A program made the translations under genes and the position numbers. Shown one piece after another: positions 46,433 through 55,317 of a stretch of 64,000 bases of DNA (position 1 is its first letter; every line of letters begins with the position of its first letter). Under the pieces are notes generated by a model. The model did not search any database, was not told the DNA's origin, and saw only the letters and a program-made list of their open reading frames with translations. The stretch is from Desertivirga brevis (lineage in GTDB: Bacteria > Bacteroidota > Bacteroidia > Sphingobacteriales > Sphingobacteriaceae): the NCBI RefSeq assembly GCF_017355835.1, contig NZ_JAFEWF010000009.1, positions 248,001 to 312,000 of the forward strand, written 5' to 3'.

Positions 46433-48508
46433 GTGGCTAAATTCAGAAAAAATTCACATCTCATCCTGTATAGAAGATATGCATCCTGGTTGAAATACAT
46501 CATGATGTTTTTATCGGTGGCAATCGTAACGCTTTTTCTTCCCAAGCAGCCCCGCTTTAAATACGAGTACGAGAAGGGTAAATTGTGGATGAATCAGGAT
46601 TTGATCTCTCCTTACGGTTTTGCCATTGAAAAAACTCCCGACGAGCTGGAGAAAGACAGACAGGACGTGCTGAAGTCAGTACAACCAATTTACAAATTCG
46701 AGTCGGATGTGATGGACAATGAACTCCAGACCTTTTTTACGGATTTTGAGTTGAAATGGACCACTTCAGGGGAGAAGCTTAGTGAAAAAAGTCTGTATAA
46801 GAATTTCGGAGCCAGTCTTTTAACCAGCATTTACCAGAGAGGCGTAATGACCCTCAGCAAGCGTTACCAGCGTAGTGGAGAAAATTATAATTTCCAGCTT
46901 ATCAATAATAATGTTTCAAAGCAGCTAAATACAGTAGAAGCTTTTACCCTCGAAACTGCAAATAAGTATGCTGAACAGGAAATCAAAAACAACGCGGCGA
47001 TCGGGAATAAGGAGTGGCTGCTGAGCATTGTGAAGGACCGCATTAAGCAGAATTACATTTTCGACGAACTTCTAACAGAACGGCTGGAAGAGGAGGGTTT
47101 AAGGAACATTTCCCTGACGCGGGGAATAGTTCAGAAGGGGGAACTTATCGTTTCTAACCGGGCTCTTATTACACCAGAGGTATATCAAAAACTGGAATCG
47201 CTGAAGAATACTTTTGAAAAGGATGATAGGATAAGGGGAGATAAGCGCGTCATTTTTATAGGCCAGTTCCTGCTCGGGGGCCTTATCGTTTCGCTCCTGA
47301 TGATATTCCTCCGACTATTCAGAAGGGATATTTACCAGGATAACAGGCAGATCTCCCTGATCCTGATAGTGATCACCTCTATGATGGTAACCCTGTCCTG
47401 GGCCATTCAATTTAAGATACCAAACGTTTATTATATCCCTTATGCGATCGTTCCCATTATCATAAGGATCCTGTTTGATACCCGTCTTGCTCTAAATATC
47501 CATTTATTGGTAGTATTAATAGCCGGCTTCTTCGTCCCAAATAGCTTCGAATTTGCTTTCCTTCAGGTTACATCGGGGATGGTGGCGATCTACAGTATAA
47601 AAAACCTGGTTAAACGGGAGCAGTTCCTGATCTCGGCGCTGTTGATCCTGTCGGATTACTTCATCTGCTTCGTAGGGATCTCGCTGATAAGGAACGGCTC
47701 TTTTCTGCAAATAGAATGGCTTAATTTCATTCCTTTTATCATCAGTGTGCTTTTATCCTTATTAGCTTATCCGCTGATCTATTTATTCGAGCAGATCTTT
47801 GGTATCACTTCCGAAGTAAGTTTGATGGAGCTCACCAATACCAATGCCAAGCTGTTGCGCGAATTATCCTATAAGGCTCCGGGAACCTTCCAGCACTCTT
47901 TGCAGGTAGCGAACCTCGCAGAGGCAGCGATTTACAACATCGGGGGCAACGGATTACTTGTAAGGGCAGGTGCCCTGTATCACGATATCGGCAAGATGGA
48001 GAACCCTCAATACTTCATCGAGAATCAAAATAAAGGCTCAAATCCGCACGATTCCCTTTCTTATGAGGCCAGTGCCCAAATTATCATCAGGCACGTCACA
48101 AAGGGTATTGAAATTGCCAGGAGAAATCACCTGCCGGAGATCATTATTGACTTCATCAGAACACATCACGGCAACACACGAATGGACTATTTTTACCAGT
48201 CCTTTCTGAAAAACTTTCCAGAAAAGTTCGTTGATGAAAATATTTTCAGATACCCGGGACCAATTCCTTTTTCGAAAGAGACAGGTGTATTAATGCTAGC
48301 CGATTCGGTAGAGGCAGCTTCAAGAAGTTTAAAAGACCCCGATGCTAAAAGTATCAACAGTTTGGTTGACAGGATTATAGACTACAAGCTCGACCAGGGA
48401 CAGTTAAATAATAGTAACATTACCCTGAAGGATATCGCCATGATCAGGCAGATATTTAAGAGCATGTTAATGAGTATTTACCACGTGAGAGTAGATTACG
48501 ACCTGTAG
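46433..48508 (+). CDS. 7TM-HD membrane protein, PgpH-type c-di-AMP phosphodiesterase
   Basis: 691 residues. A single TM helix near residue 20 precedes a ~240-residue extracellular domain (7TMR-HDED), then seven TM helices (about residues 280-450) and a cytoplasmic HD domain. The metal motif is intact: FQHSLQVANLAEAA, ALYHDIGKM and FIRTHHGNTRMDYFYQ. PgpH proteins hydrolyse cyclic di-AMP. The GTG start has an AAGGA ribosome-binding site 7 bases upstream, which decides it. Confidence 0.92.
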   Translation: MAKFRKNSHLILYRRYASWLKYIMMFLSVAIVTLFLPKQPRFKYEYEKGKLWMNQDLISPYGFAIEKTPDELEKDRQDVLKSVQPIYKFESDVMDNELQTFFTDFELKWTTSGEKLSEKSLYKNFGASLLTSIYQRGVMTLSKRYQRSGENYNFQLINNNVSKQLNTVEAFTLETANKYAEQEIKNNAAIGNKEWLLSIVKDRIKQNYIFDELLTERLEEEGLRNISLTRGIVQKGELIVSNRALITPEVYQKLESLKNTFEKDDRIRGDKRVIFIGQFLLGGLIVSLLMIFLRLFRRDIYQDNRQISLILIVITSMMVTLSWAIQFKIPNVYYIPYAIVPIIIRILFDTRLALNIHLLVVLIAGFFVPNSFEFAFLQVTSGMVAIYSIKNLVKREQFLISALLILSDYFICFVGISLIRNGSFLQIEWLNFIPFIISVLLSLLAYPLIYLFEQIFGITSEVSLMELTNTNAKLLRELSYKAPGTFQHSLQVANLAEAAIYNIGGNGLLVRAGALYHDIGKMENPQYFIENQNKGSNPHDSLSYEASAQIIIRHVTKGIEIARRNHLPEIIIDFIRTHHGNTRMDYFYQSFLKNFPEKFVDENIFRYPGPIPFSKETGVLMLADSVEAASRSLKDPDAKSINSLVDRIIDYKLDQGQLNNSNITLKDIAMIRQIFKSMLMSIYHVRVDYDL

Positions 48509-48524
48509 AAAAGTGAAATTTTTT

Positions 48525-48554
48525 TTTGAAGGGAAGAGCTAATTACTATATTTG
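48525..48554 (+). promoter_or_regulatory. Promoter of tRNA-Ser
   Basis: TTTG (48525-48528), 18 bases, then TATATTTG (48547-48554), followed by CACACCC. Both elements and spacing fit the Bacteroidota consensus. It drives the tRNA, whose mature end begins at 48640. Confidence 0.75.
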
Positions 48555-48639
48555 CACACCCAAAAACGGGGAAATGGTTACAAAACCAAAGTTCTTTTAA
48601 GATTATAAGATCAGTACCAAAGCTGATTTAAAGATAGCC

Positions 48640-48727
<88 letters not shown>

Positions 48728-48750
48728 TGATAGTAATATCAAAAATAAAT

Positions 48751-48785
48751 AAAAGCCTGTAAATGAGAAATTTACAGGCTTTTTT
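48751..48785 (+). terminator. Terminator of tRNA-Ser
   Basis: AAAAGCCTGTAAAT (48751-48764) pairs with ATTTACAGGCTTTT (48770-48783); a T run follows. 25 bases after the tRNA. Confidence 0.88.
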
Positions 48786-48829
48786 CATTTAGAAAAACCA
48801 CCAAATTATTCAATATTTCTTAAAAAAAA

Positions 48830-48874
48830 GGTGAGCGTTTCGGTGAGCATTTTTTATTTTTAAAAGTGCTCACC
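48830..48874. repeat. Repeated GGTGAGC motif and inverted copy, likely integrase arm sites
   Basis: GGTGAGC occurs at 48830-48836 and 48842-48848 (12-base period), and inverted as GCTCACC at 48868-48874. The second and third copies form a stem with A/T-rich filling (GGTGAGCATTTT with AAAAGTGCTCACC). It lies between the tRNA terminator and the integrase, where recombinase arm or accessory sites are expected. Role is inferred. Confidence 0.55.
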
Positions 48875-48971
48875 AGAAATGTTGTAAGTTTCAGTTTTTC
48901 AACGTGTTCGATGAGTGTACATCTTGATTTCTTCGAGCTGCGATGCGACATTTATTAATCTTAACAAGTGT

Positions 48972-50183
48972 ATGAAAACGAATTGCAGTTTACTTTTTTA
49001 TCTCAAAAAAAGAAGTAGTTACAAAAATGGTCCTATCTCAATCTATTTAAGGATCACTATTGATGGGGGACGTGTCGAACTGGCCACAGGCAGAAAATGT
49101 GAGCCCTCAAGATGGAACTCTGCAGCTGGTAGGGCCAACGGGACTAAAGAAGAAATTAGGAGTTTGAATTCCTGGTTAAGCAGTATTGAAATCAGGATCT
49201 ATGAAATTGTTAGGGAATTAAACGAAGCAGAAGAGGTTGTTTCCGTAGAAGTTGTTAGAAATAAATTTCTGGGTAAGGAAACTAATGCCAAAATGCTACT
49301 TGAGATCTTTAGTGACCATAATAAGAAGATTGAGGCTTTAGTAGGAGATGAGTATGCTTCCGGAACTCTTCAACGATATGAAACAACACTTAAACACATC
49401 CGTGAATTTCTAAAGGAGCAATATAAGGTTGCTGATATTGAAATTACCCGGGTTGATCATTATTTTATTACTGAATTCGAATTCTACTTACGTTCGGTGA
49501 GAAAATGTGCTAATAATTCTGCTGTAAAATATGTCAAGAACTTTAAGAAAATAATCAGAATATGTATTGCGAATGGTTGGCTGGATAAAGATCCATTTAT
49601 TAATTATAAGGCGAAGGTTAAGAGCGTAGATCGAGTGTTCCTGACAGAAGAGGAGTTAAAGACAATAGCTGAACATACTTTCGAAGTTGAGCGGTTAAAT
49701 TATGTAAGGGATATCTTTCTATTTAGCTGTTATACTGGTTTAGCATATGCGGATGTTCAGAAGTTAAAGAGAGCTGAGGTTGTTAAAGGGCACGATGGAG
49801 AAAGCTGGGTTAATACTAAGAGGAAGAAAACAAATACTGCTACCCGGGTACCCTTATTACCAGCAGCTTTGGAGTTAATTAATAAGTACAAAACGTTTCC
49901 TCCTTGTGTAAATTCCGGCAAGGTGTTTCCTGTCTCCAGTAATCAGAAAATGAATGCTTATCTCAAAGAAATTGCCGCTGTTTGCGGTATCGATAAAACC
50001 CTAACTTATCATATTGCCCGGCATACTTTTGCAACCACTGTTACTCTATCTAATGGTGTTCCAATAGAAAGTGTAAGTAAAATGCTTGGGCACACCAGTA
50101 TTAAGACGACCCAGCATTATGCCAAGATTTTAGATCTGAAGGTGGGAGGGGATATGGAGAAGTTAAAAAGTAAATTTAAGTAG
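48972..50183 (+). CDS. Tyrosine recombinase / site-specific integrase
   Basis: 403 residues from the ATG at 48972 (MKTNCSLLFYLKKRSS); a GTG at 48915 would add an unlikely N-terminus. Layout: arm-binding domain (GPISIYLRITIDGGRVELATGRKC), SAM-like core-binding domain (ITRVDHYFITEFEFYL) and catalytic domain with TGLAYADVQKL, HIARHTFATT, LGHTSIKTTQHYAKI. The usual first catalytic Arg of box I is replaced (TGLA), as in IntDOT-like Bacteroidota integrases; H-x-x-R, His and Tyr are intact. Adjacent to tRNA-Ser, so it most likely inserts the island there. Confidence 0.92.
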   Translation: MKTNCSLLFYLKKRSSYKNGPISIYLRITIDGGRVELATGRKCEPSRWNSAAGRANGTKEEIRSLNSWLSSIEIRIYEIVRELNEAEEVVSVEVVRNKFLGKETNAKMLLEIFSDHNKKIEALVGDEYASGTLQRYETTLKHIREFLKEQYKVADIEITRVDHYFITEFEFYLRSVRKCANNSAVKYVKNFKKIIRICIANGWLDKDPFINYKAKVKSVDRVFLTEEELKTIAEHTFEVERLNYVRDIFLFSCYTGLAYADVQKLKRAEVVKGHDGESWVNTKRKKTNTATRVPLLPAALELINKYKTFPPCVNSGKVFPVSSNQKMNAYLKEIAAVCGIDKTLTYHIARHTFATTVTLSNGVPIESVSKMLGHTSIKTTQHYAKILDLKVGGDMEKLKSKFK

Positions 50184-50767
50184 GACTCTATTTGAAGGCT
50201 CCTGATCTTTTGCCTGCCGAGACCGTTTGCGAAGCTTCCTACAAATTAAAATCTATCTTCTGCCGGCTGTAATAATGCGACGGAATTAAAAAAAGAAGGT
50301 AGATAAAGATTTTCAACTATTTTCGGAATGAAGGCTGCCAGTAAACTGGTAGCCTTTTTCAATCATGAGCGTTTAACCACGAATGAATAGATAAGGTTTA
50401 CGGCCAAGTACCTTACTTAAAAGTACGAAAAAAAAATATATCAGGCTGAATGCTAAATAAATACAAAAAAGATTAAAATTATTGGGTTACCCTTTGATGC
50501 TTTTAGGAATTAAGTTATTCCAATCCATGAGTTGTGGTTGGTAGAACTTGATATTTGACCATTTAGGGCTAGGGCTGGTCTACCCTAATTTTATGACTTA
50601 AGTGCTCTTTTTCAGGAGCTTTCCGTGTGAACCGGTCGGCAAATGTAAGAGACTTATTTTAAATCTGCAAAAAAATATAAATTAAAATAAATTAATTATA
50701 GGATTTGCAGTCACTCTTCAGCAAAAAAAGATGTTGAAGCTAATCGTTAAAATTAAAATAAGAATAA
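50184..50767. other. Intergenic stretch after the integrase
   Basis: 584 bases without a convincing gene. An imperfect 11-bp inverted repeat is seen (50251-50261 with 50294-50304), then the terminator described separately. The last 150 bases are A/T rich and hold the promoter region of the next gene (TAGGATTTG, spacing imperfect). Confidence 0.5.
50331..50356 (+). terminator. Terminator downstream of the integrase
   Basis: AAGGCTGCCAGT (50331-50342) pairs with ACTGGTAGCCTT (50345-50356) with one G-U pair, followed by TTTTC. Tight two-base loop. Confidence 0.75.
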
Positions 50768-51133
50768 ATGAATCTAGAAATACTTTCAATAAAAGAGCAT
50801 GGCGATGCTACTAAAGAATACGTTATGTTACGTGCAAATGCCACTATTGATTTAGGGAATTACGCAATAGTGGATACAACCTTCAACAAAAAAGGGGGCG
50901 TGTCAAATGTGATGAGACATTATTATCGTTTCCCAAAAGGACATATGGTTAAAAAAGGGCAGTTCATTTCCCTGTGGACTTGCAAGGGTACCAACCGAAC
51001 TGGTTTAAAAACGAACCATGGTGACCCGCTTCATAGGTTCTATTGGGGGTCGTCTCATGCTATTTGGAATGATAGTAACACTGATGTTGCTGAATTGCTG
51101 CTGGTTAAAACTTTGGAAAAGACAGCTGCATAA
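50768..51133 (+). CDS. Lamin-tail-domain (LTD)-like protein
   Basis: 121 residues that match the LTD pattern: the EYVMLRANATIDLGNY strand, HHY/YRFPKGHMVKKGQFISLWT and the C-terminal FYWGSSHAIWNDSNTDVAEL. LTDs are Ig-like DNA- or protein-binding folds. A one-domain LTD protein is small; most are fused to nucleases or secreted proteins. It stands before an AbiJ-type gene, with a hairpin between, and may be the partner of that gene. Function inferred only. Confidence 0.7.
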   Translation: MNLEILSIKEHGDATKEYVMLRANATIDLGNYAIVDTTFNKKGGVSNVMRHYYRFPKGHMVKKGQFISLWTCKGTNRTGLKTNHGDPLHRFYWGSSHAIWNDSNTDVAELLLVKTLEKTAA

Positions 51134-51147
51134 CGATAATTAATACC

Positions 51148-51174
51148 AGGCTGACTGTTGTTTACAGTCAGCCT
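51148..51174 (+). terminator. Hairpin between the LTD and Abi genes
   Basis: An 11-bp perfect stem: AGGCTGACTGT (51148-51158) pairs with ACAGTCAGCCT (51164-51174), five-base loop. No long U run, so it could be a weak terminator. Confidence 0.6.
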
Positions 51175-51193
51175 ATTTACTAAATCTGATTAA

Positions 51194-52135
51194 ATGATAA
51201 AAAACTTTAATACTCCTAGAATAACTAAAGATACGAGACAAAAGATCGCCGACGCGATCATTAGCCAGGGATTGGCGTATAACGGAAAGGTAAAGCAGGC
51301 TGATTTTTTAAACAGGTTGTATGACCTTAGAGAAATGCCATCTACAGATTCCCGCCCCCAATACAACAATGCATATAAAGATATACACCAGCACGCTGAT
51401 ATGAATCCTCAAGATTGGGATGAAGGCTGGGTTTTCACAGACGAAAGGCTGAATCTGATGCATTGTTCTGATGAAGAATATTTAAATTTTCTTCATTTGA
51501 CGGTATTGCCCATTTTGCGGGAAAACGATGGTTCAGCTCAGGAACTGGTCATCATTTACAATAAATACCTGAATAAGTACGGCTTCGGGATGGCTAAAGA
51601 GAAGGAAACAAAAGATGGGGCTCCTATATTTTCCATTGGTCCATTAGATATGTTACAAAATGTCCAGGCAACGAAATCGGTAGAGCTCAAAAAGTATCTG
51701 GACTCTGATTACGTACATAAGAAAATAGATTTGATGAATCAGGCAGCAAACGAAGATACTGATGTGGCTATCGGTACTGGTAAGGAGCTGTTGGAGACAA
51801 TATGCAAGTCTATTTTAAAGCAGAAGAATATTGCTGCGGACAAGGATTGGACATTACCGCAGTTACTGAAAAATACGACTGCAAGTATAGATCTTAAACC
51901 GAAAGGGGTAGAAAATCCAGATAATGCGGAGCGTTCAATTAAACAGATACTAGGCGGTGTATCTTCCATTGTTCAGGGTATGACTGAGTTAAGAAATTCT
52001 TATGGTTCCGGGCACGGTAAAGACAATGATTTTAAGGGACTTGATCCTGTTTATGCGAAACTTTTCACCGGCATGGTTGCTGATACATCCCTTTTCTTTT
52101 TAGGTGTTAATGGCAAGACTGAATTAGAAGAGTAA
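51194..52135 (+). CDS. Abortive infection family protein (AbiJ N-terminal plus Abi_C domain)
   Basis: 313 residues. The N-terminal ~150 match the AbiJ-NTD3 pattern (ITKDTRQKIADAII, FLNRLYDLREMPSTDSR, EEYLNFLHLTVLPIL). The C-terminal ~150 are Abi_C-like (AIGTGKELLETICKSIL, LLKNTTASIDL, LRNSYGSGHGKDNDF), a HEPN-related module with the R-x4-6-H pattern in RNSYGSGH. Such proteins block phage by killing or arresting the infected cell, often via RNA cleavage. Cellular target not determined. Confidence 0.85.
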   Translation: MIKNFNTPRITKDTRQKIADAIISQGLAYNGKVKQADFLNRLYDLREMPSTDSRPQYNNAYKDIHQHADMNPQDWDEGWVFTDERLNLMHCSDEEYLNFLHLTVLPILRENDGSAQELVIIYNKYLNKYGFGMAKEKETKDGAPIFSIGPLDMLQNVQATKSVELKKYLDSDYVHKKIDLMNQAANEDTDVAIGTGKELLETICKSILKQKNIAADKDWTLPQLLKNTTASIDLKPKGVENPDNAERSIKQILGGVSSIVQGMTELRNSYGSGHGKDNDFKGLDPVYAKLFTGMVADTSLFFLGVNGKTELEE

Positions 52136-52460
52136 GTAGGCATTTTGCTCTTCTAATTTTGTCAATTAGATAGGCATTAAGTTCAGTATCAACTTATAGT
52201 AGGCCCTGCGGTTTTTGTTGGGCCTACTAATTCATCCCCCGGAGTAGAAACTTGGATGAAACGGAGAGCCATAGTGCTAGTTTTGTATTTTATAATGACA
52301 GGTGGAGATAGAAATAGAGGTAATCTGCAGTGTTGTGATCAAGTAACCCCCATCTGCCAACATTTAAGAAGATATAAGTAAGTTAAAAAACAGTAGTAAA
52401 GTCTGGCCTGTCGGGTATCGCATAATTTAAAGAACCCTTTAGTAACTAAAAATTACCCTC
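52136..52460. other. Intergenic stretch with one hairpin
   Basis: 325 bases, no gene. A 10-bp perfect stem TAGTAGGCCC (52197-52206) pairs with GGGCCTACTA (52220-52229), likely terminator of the Abi gene. Confidence 0.6.
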
Positions 52461-53447
52461 TCACCGCTCTAGCGGTTTCCTGAAAACGCTATATTTCATC
52501 TTGGTTTCGTCATCTAGAATGCTCGTAATCGCACCGATATCCAGTAAATTAAAAAAAGTTTCTTCACTAGTGAGTGCAGCGAACTTCATTGCCTCGTAGT
52601 ATCCCGTGTAAGTAGTGGAAGTTAGTACGCAAATTAGAAAAGTAACGGATGACGCTAACCAATTTATGTCCAAGATGAGTGTAGCTGAGGAAATAAGAAT
52701 AGCCAAAAAAACTAAAATCAATCTATTAGCTGATTTTAATCTAGCGAATATGCTATTTGCTACAAAAAAGGCTGCTAATACCCAGAAGTTTGGATAGTTC
52801 TTGGTAACTAAGGAATAAGTTAAAAATGATACTAAAATGGCTACAGTATAAAGCACTAGCTTTTTATTATCAACAAGAATTTGTGACGACACTTTTGCTA
52901 AAATTCCGGGGTTATAATGAACGAAATTTAAACGAATTCTTCTATTTAATAATTGCTTTTTGAAAAAGTTGTAGTTACCAAACTCCTTGGAATCAGGTAA
53001 AAATACCTTTAGTTTCTCATCAAATGATTCCGAGCTGTAAGACAAGTCTTCTTCATTCAAAGGGTTAAACAAGATGGTTAATAAAATTGGGTTCGCAAAA
53101 TCTACGAAAGTGAAATTATTGAGAGTATACAGGGAGAAATTTTGTTCTGAGCACAACCTCTGTAAGGCTGCAATAGGAGGATTCGTACCACCCGAAGTAG
53201 TTACAAAGCAGCCATATTTACGCTTTTCGTTTACAGCATCTTTGTTCCTAAAAACCAAGAAAAATATGTTACCATCAGCGCTACGCAATTCTCCGTGACA
53301 ATTCTCAGTCAATTCATCTACATCCCAACTAGTGTCTGGGAACGTAGCTTTTATCTTGCTTGTAGGTTCAAAGATATTGGAAAAGCTTGATATTTGTTCG
53401 GTATCATTCCCTCCTTCGTTATTTATTAATACTAATTCAACCGTCAT
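52461..53447 (-). CDS. Membrane protein of unknown function
   Basis: 328 residues from the ATG at 53447 (MTVELVLINNEGG); the frame opens at 53516 but the extension has no support. The soluble N-terminal ~190 residues include FPDTSWDVDELTENCHGELRS. A four-helix TM bundle follows (about residues 192-282) and a short cytoplasmic tail ends KPLER. No family was recognised. A sensor-plus-membrane-anchor plan is seen in several phage-defence effectors, so a defence role is possible but unproven. Confidence 0.65.
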   Translation of the reverse strand: MTVELVLINNEGGNDTEQISSFSNIFEPTSKIKATFPDTSWDVDELTENCHGELRSADGNIFFLVFRNKDAVNEKRKYGCFVTTSGGTNPPIAALQRLCSEQNFSLYTLNNFTFVDFANPILLTILFNPLNEEDLSYSSESFDEKLKVFLPDSKEFGNYNFFKKQLLNRRIRLNFVHYNPGILAKVSSQILVDNKKLVLYTVAILVSFLTYSLVTKNYPNFWVLAAFFVANSIFARLKSANRLILVFLAILISSATLILDINWLASSVTFLICVLTSTTYTGYYEAMKFAALTSEETFFNLLDIGAITSILDDETKMKYSVFRKPLER

Positions 53448-53516
53448 AATAAAGACTACGATTTTAGCTACTCCGACATGTAAGGGCAAAAATCTAAACT
53501 CGAAGTAATTATACAA

Positions 53517-54106
53517 ATTATTTACTACTTAAAGAGTGTAGGTAAGCATTAGAATTGGTGCAGTAATACTTCCTTAATTTGTGAGGATGAAATTTACGGC
53601 GTTAAAATTTCATCTTGGCTTTTACGATGGCAACAGTTGCCCTCTGATGCAGGCAATGTTATGTTTTTGGGTTTGGGAAAAAATCTCAACGCTTATGTTT
53701 AGCTACGGGCGGTATTTTTGCCTCAAAACCTCGCCTTTTCAGCCATTGGCTCATTTTTCTGGTTGTGCAAAAGGCAAATGGGAGCTATCCCGAAACAGAA
53801 TAAAAAAATTCAACAGCTGATAACGACTTCTAATAAATTTTACTCATTTGCAGATGAAGGGGGTATGCCCTTTCTTTATTCATTCGGCTTAAAGAATAAC
53901 GCAGCTATTTCATTTTCACCTATAACAGATTCATCAAAAATGCAATTGCTAACCCAAAGCGTAATCTTTTACGTTTTTAAGCAGGATTTGTCATTTTACA
54001 GCATATTCTGCAACAGCCTTGTGGTAGAGGGATGTTGTCTTAACACTAACTACTTACGTGAATTTGCACTTATTAATAAAAAATCCTGAAATCTTACTAC
54101 CTTCCC
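53517..54106. other. Region with weak open frames, possible remnant
   Basis: Frames of 79 residues (53581-53820) and 123 residues (53718-54089) overlap in different registers. Neither shows a domain, and the longer lacks a good ribosome-binding site. The stretch has a base composition unlike its neighbours (GC-richer island at 53600-53780), so it may be a leftover of another mobile element. I do not call a gene. Confidence 0.4.
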
Positions 54107-54120
54107 AACTCAATTGAGTT
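54107..54120. promoter_or_regulatory. Perfect 14-bp palindrome upstream of the PLD/TIR operon
   Basis: AACTCAATTGAGTT is its own reverse complement. It lies 45 bases before the first gene of the operon, where an operator would sit. Confidence 0.5.
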
Positions 54121-54164
54121 TAGAAAACCTTACTCTGTAACAACCTAATTAGAACAATTATATT

Positions 54165-54359
54165 ATGACAGCAATTCCTGTTTCTCTGGATCCTTTATAT
54201 AGAAGATACGAACCGGCCATAAACTCGGAGCATGCATTCCTATGCGATATGCAGACTTTGCAAATGCAAGGATTGCAAGGTATTTTGGTGACTAGTGAAC
54301 CGGCCGTATCAGAAACTGATAGGATAATAAAGAAGATAGATAAAAAAACCCTTATTTAA
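54165..54359 (+). CDS. Small protein leading the PLD/TIR operon (64 aa)
   Basis: MTAIPVSLDPLYRRYEPAIN..., helical, no TM segment; LCDMQTLQMQGLQGILVTSEPA is the core. Its stop shares one base with the ATG of the PLD gene (TAATG), so it is translated together with it. No known family. A regulator or inhibitor of the downstream proteins is possible. Confidence 0.6.
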   Translation: MTAIPVSLDPLYRRYEPAINSEHAFLCDMQTLQMQGLQGILVTSEPAVSETDRIIKKIDKKTLI

Positions 54360-55255
54360 TGGCAATCACATTTTTAAAAGGCTCAGAGCTTAATACTGCT
54401 CTTGAACATCTTATCGAAGACGCGGATAATTACCTATATCTTATTTGTCCTTATTTTCATTTGCATGAGAAGCTGAAAGTTGAATTGAAGGATAAAAGGG
54501 ATCAACCAAACTTGAAAATTGTAGTCATGTTTGGGAAAAACGAAGAGGGTATTCATAAGAGTTTAAAGAAGGAGGATTTTGACTTCCTGAAAACTTTCCC
54601 AAATATCGAAATACGTTATGAGCCCAAACTTCATGCGAAATACTACGCCAGCGAAGATCGGGCTATCATCACATCTTTAAACTTACTTCAATACTCCCAT
54701 GATCATAATATTGAGGTGGGAGTTATAATGGATGTAAAAGGAATCCTCGGAAGTCTTGGAGATTTAGTGAGTTCTGGAAATAGCGCTGAAGGCGACTCTT
54801 ACTTATATTTTGAGAAAGTGATTAAAAATTCTGAATTAAAGTATCAGCGTGTGCCCACATTCGAAAAAGCGATGCTGGGGCTCAAGAATGAATATAAGGG
54901 TTCAAACGAAAAAGTAGATCTTCTTTCCGAAATCTACGAATCCTCCCCGTTTAAAACGCTAAAATATAAATGGGAAAGTAAACAGAATGACGATAAATCT
55001 GAAAATAATAAATGGGCAAACAACTCGCATTCGGAGGGGAAGGGATATTGTATTCGCACTGGCCAACAAATACCTTTTAATTTAAAGAAACCGTTTTGTT
55101 CCCAAGCGTTTAGTACTTGGTCACAGTTTGGTAATAAGGACTACGCAGAAAATTACTGTCATTTTTCCGGAGAGGATTCCAACGGTAACACGTCTTTCGC
55201 CAATCCCATTTTGAAAAGAAACTGGCGAAAGGCTAAGGAGCTACATAAATTTTGA
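54359..55255 (+). CDS. Phospholipase-D-like nuclease with a decayed zinc ribbon
   Basis: 298 residues. A single HKD site is in LHAKYYASEDRAIITSLNLL (His92, Lys94, acidic 99/100), the PLD pattern; one site per chain suggests a dimer, as in Nuc-type endonucleases. The C-terminal ~70 residues follow the zinc-ribbon layout of PLD relatives, but the second Cys of each pair is gone: C231-I-R-T234, C247-S-Q-A250, C267-H-F-S270. So three Cys remain of six, and zinc binding is doubtful. Overlaps the small gene by one base. Confidence 0.82.
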   Translation: MAITFLKGSELNTALEHLIEDADNYLYLICPYFHLHEKLKVELKDKRDQPNLKIVVMFGKNEEGIHKSLKKEDFDFLKTFPNIEIRYEPKLHAKYYASEDRAIITSLNLLQYSHDHNIEVGVIMDVKGILGSLGDLVSSGNSAEGDSYLYFEKVIKNSELKYQRVPTFEKAMLGLKNEYKGSNEKVDLLSEIYESSPFKTLKYKWESKQNDDKSENNKWANNSHSEGKGYCIRTGQQIPFNLKKPFCSQAFSTWSQFGNKDYAENYCHFSGEDSNGNTSFANPILKRNWRKAKELHKF

Positions 55256-55317
55256 AGCAAGGCAAAAAGTATTTCGAAAAAAGGTAAGTCAACTAATTCG
55301 CCTAATGTTTTTGCGCA

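Noticed and set aside
53718..54089. A 123-codon frame as a gene
   Set aside because: No domain, no good start signal, and overlap with another weak frame; recorded as a remnant region instead.
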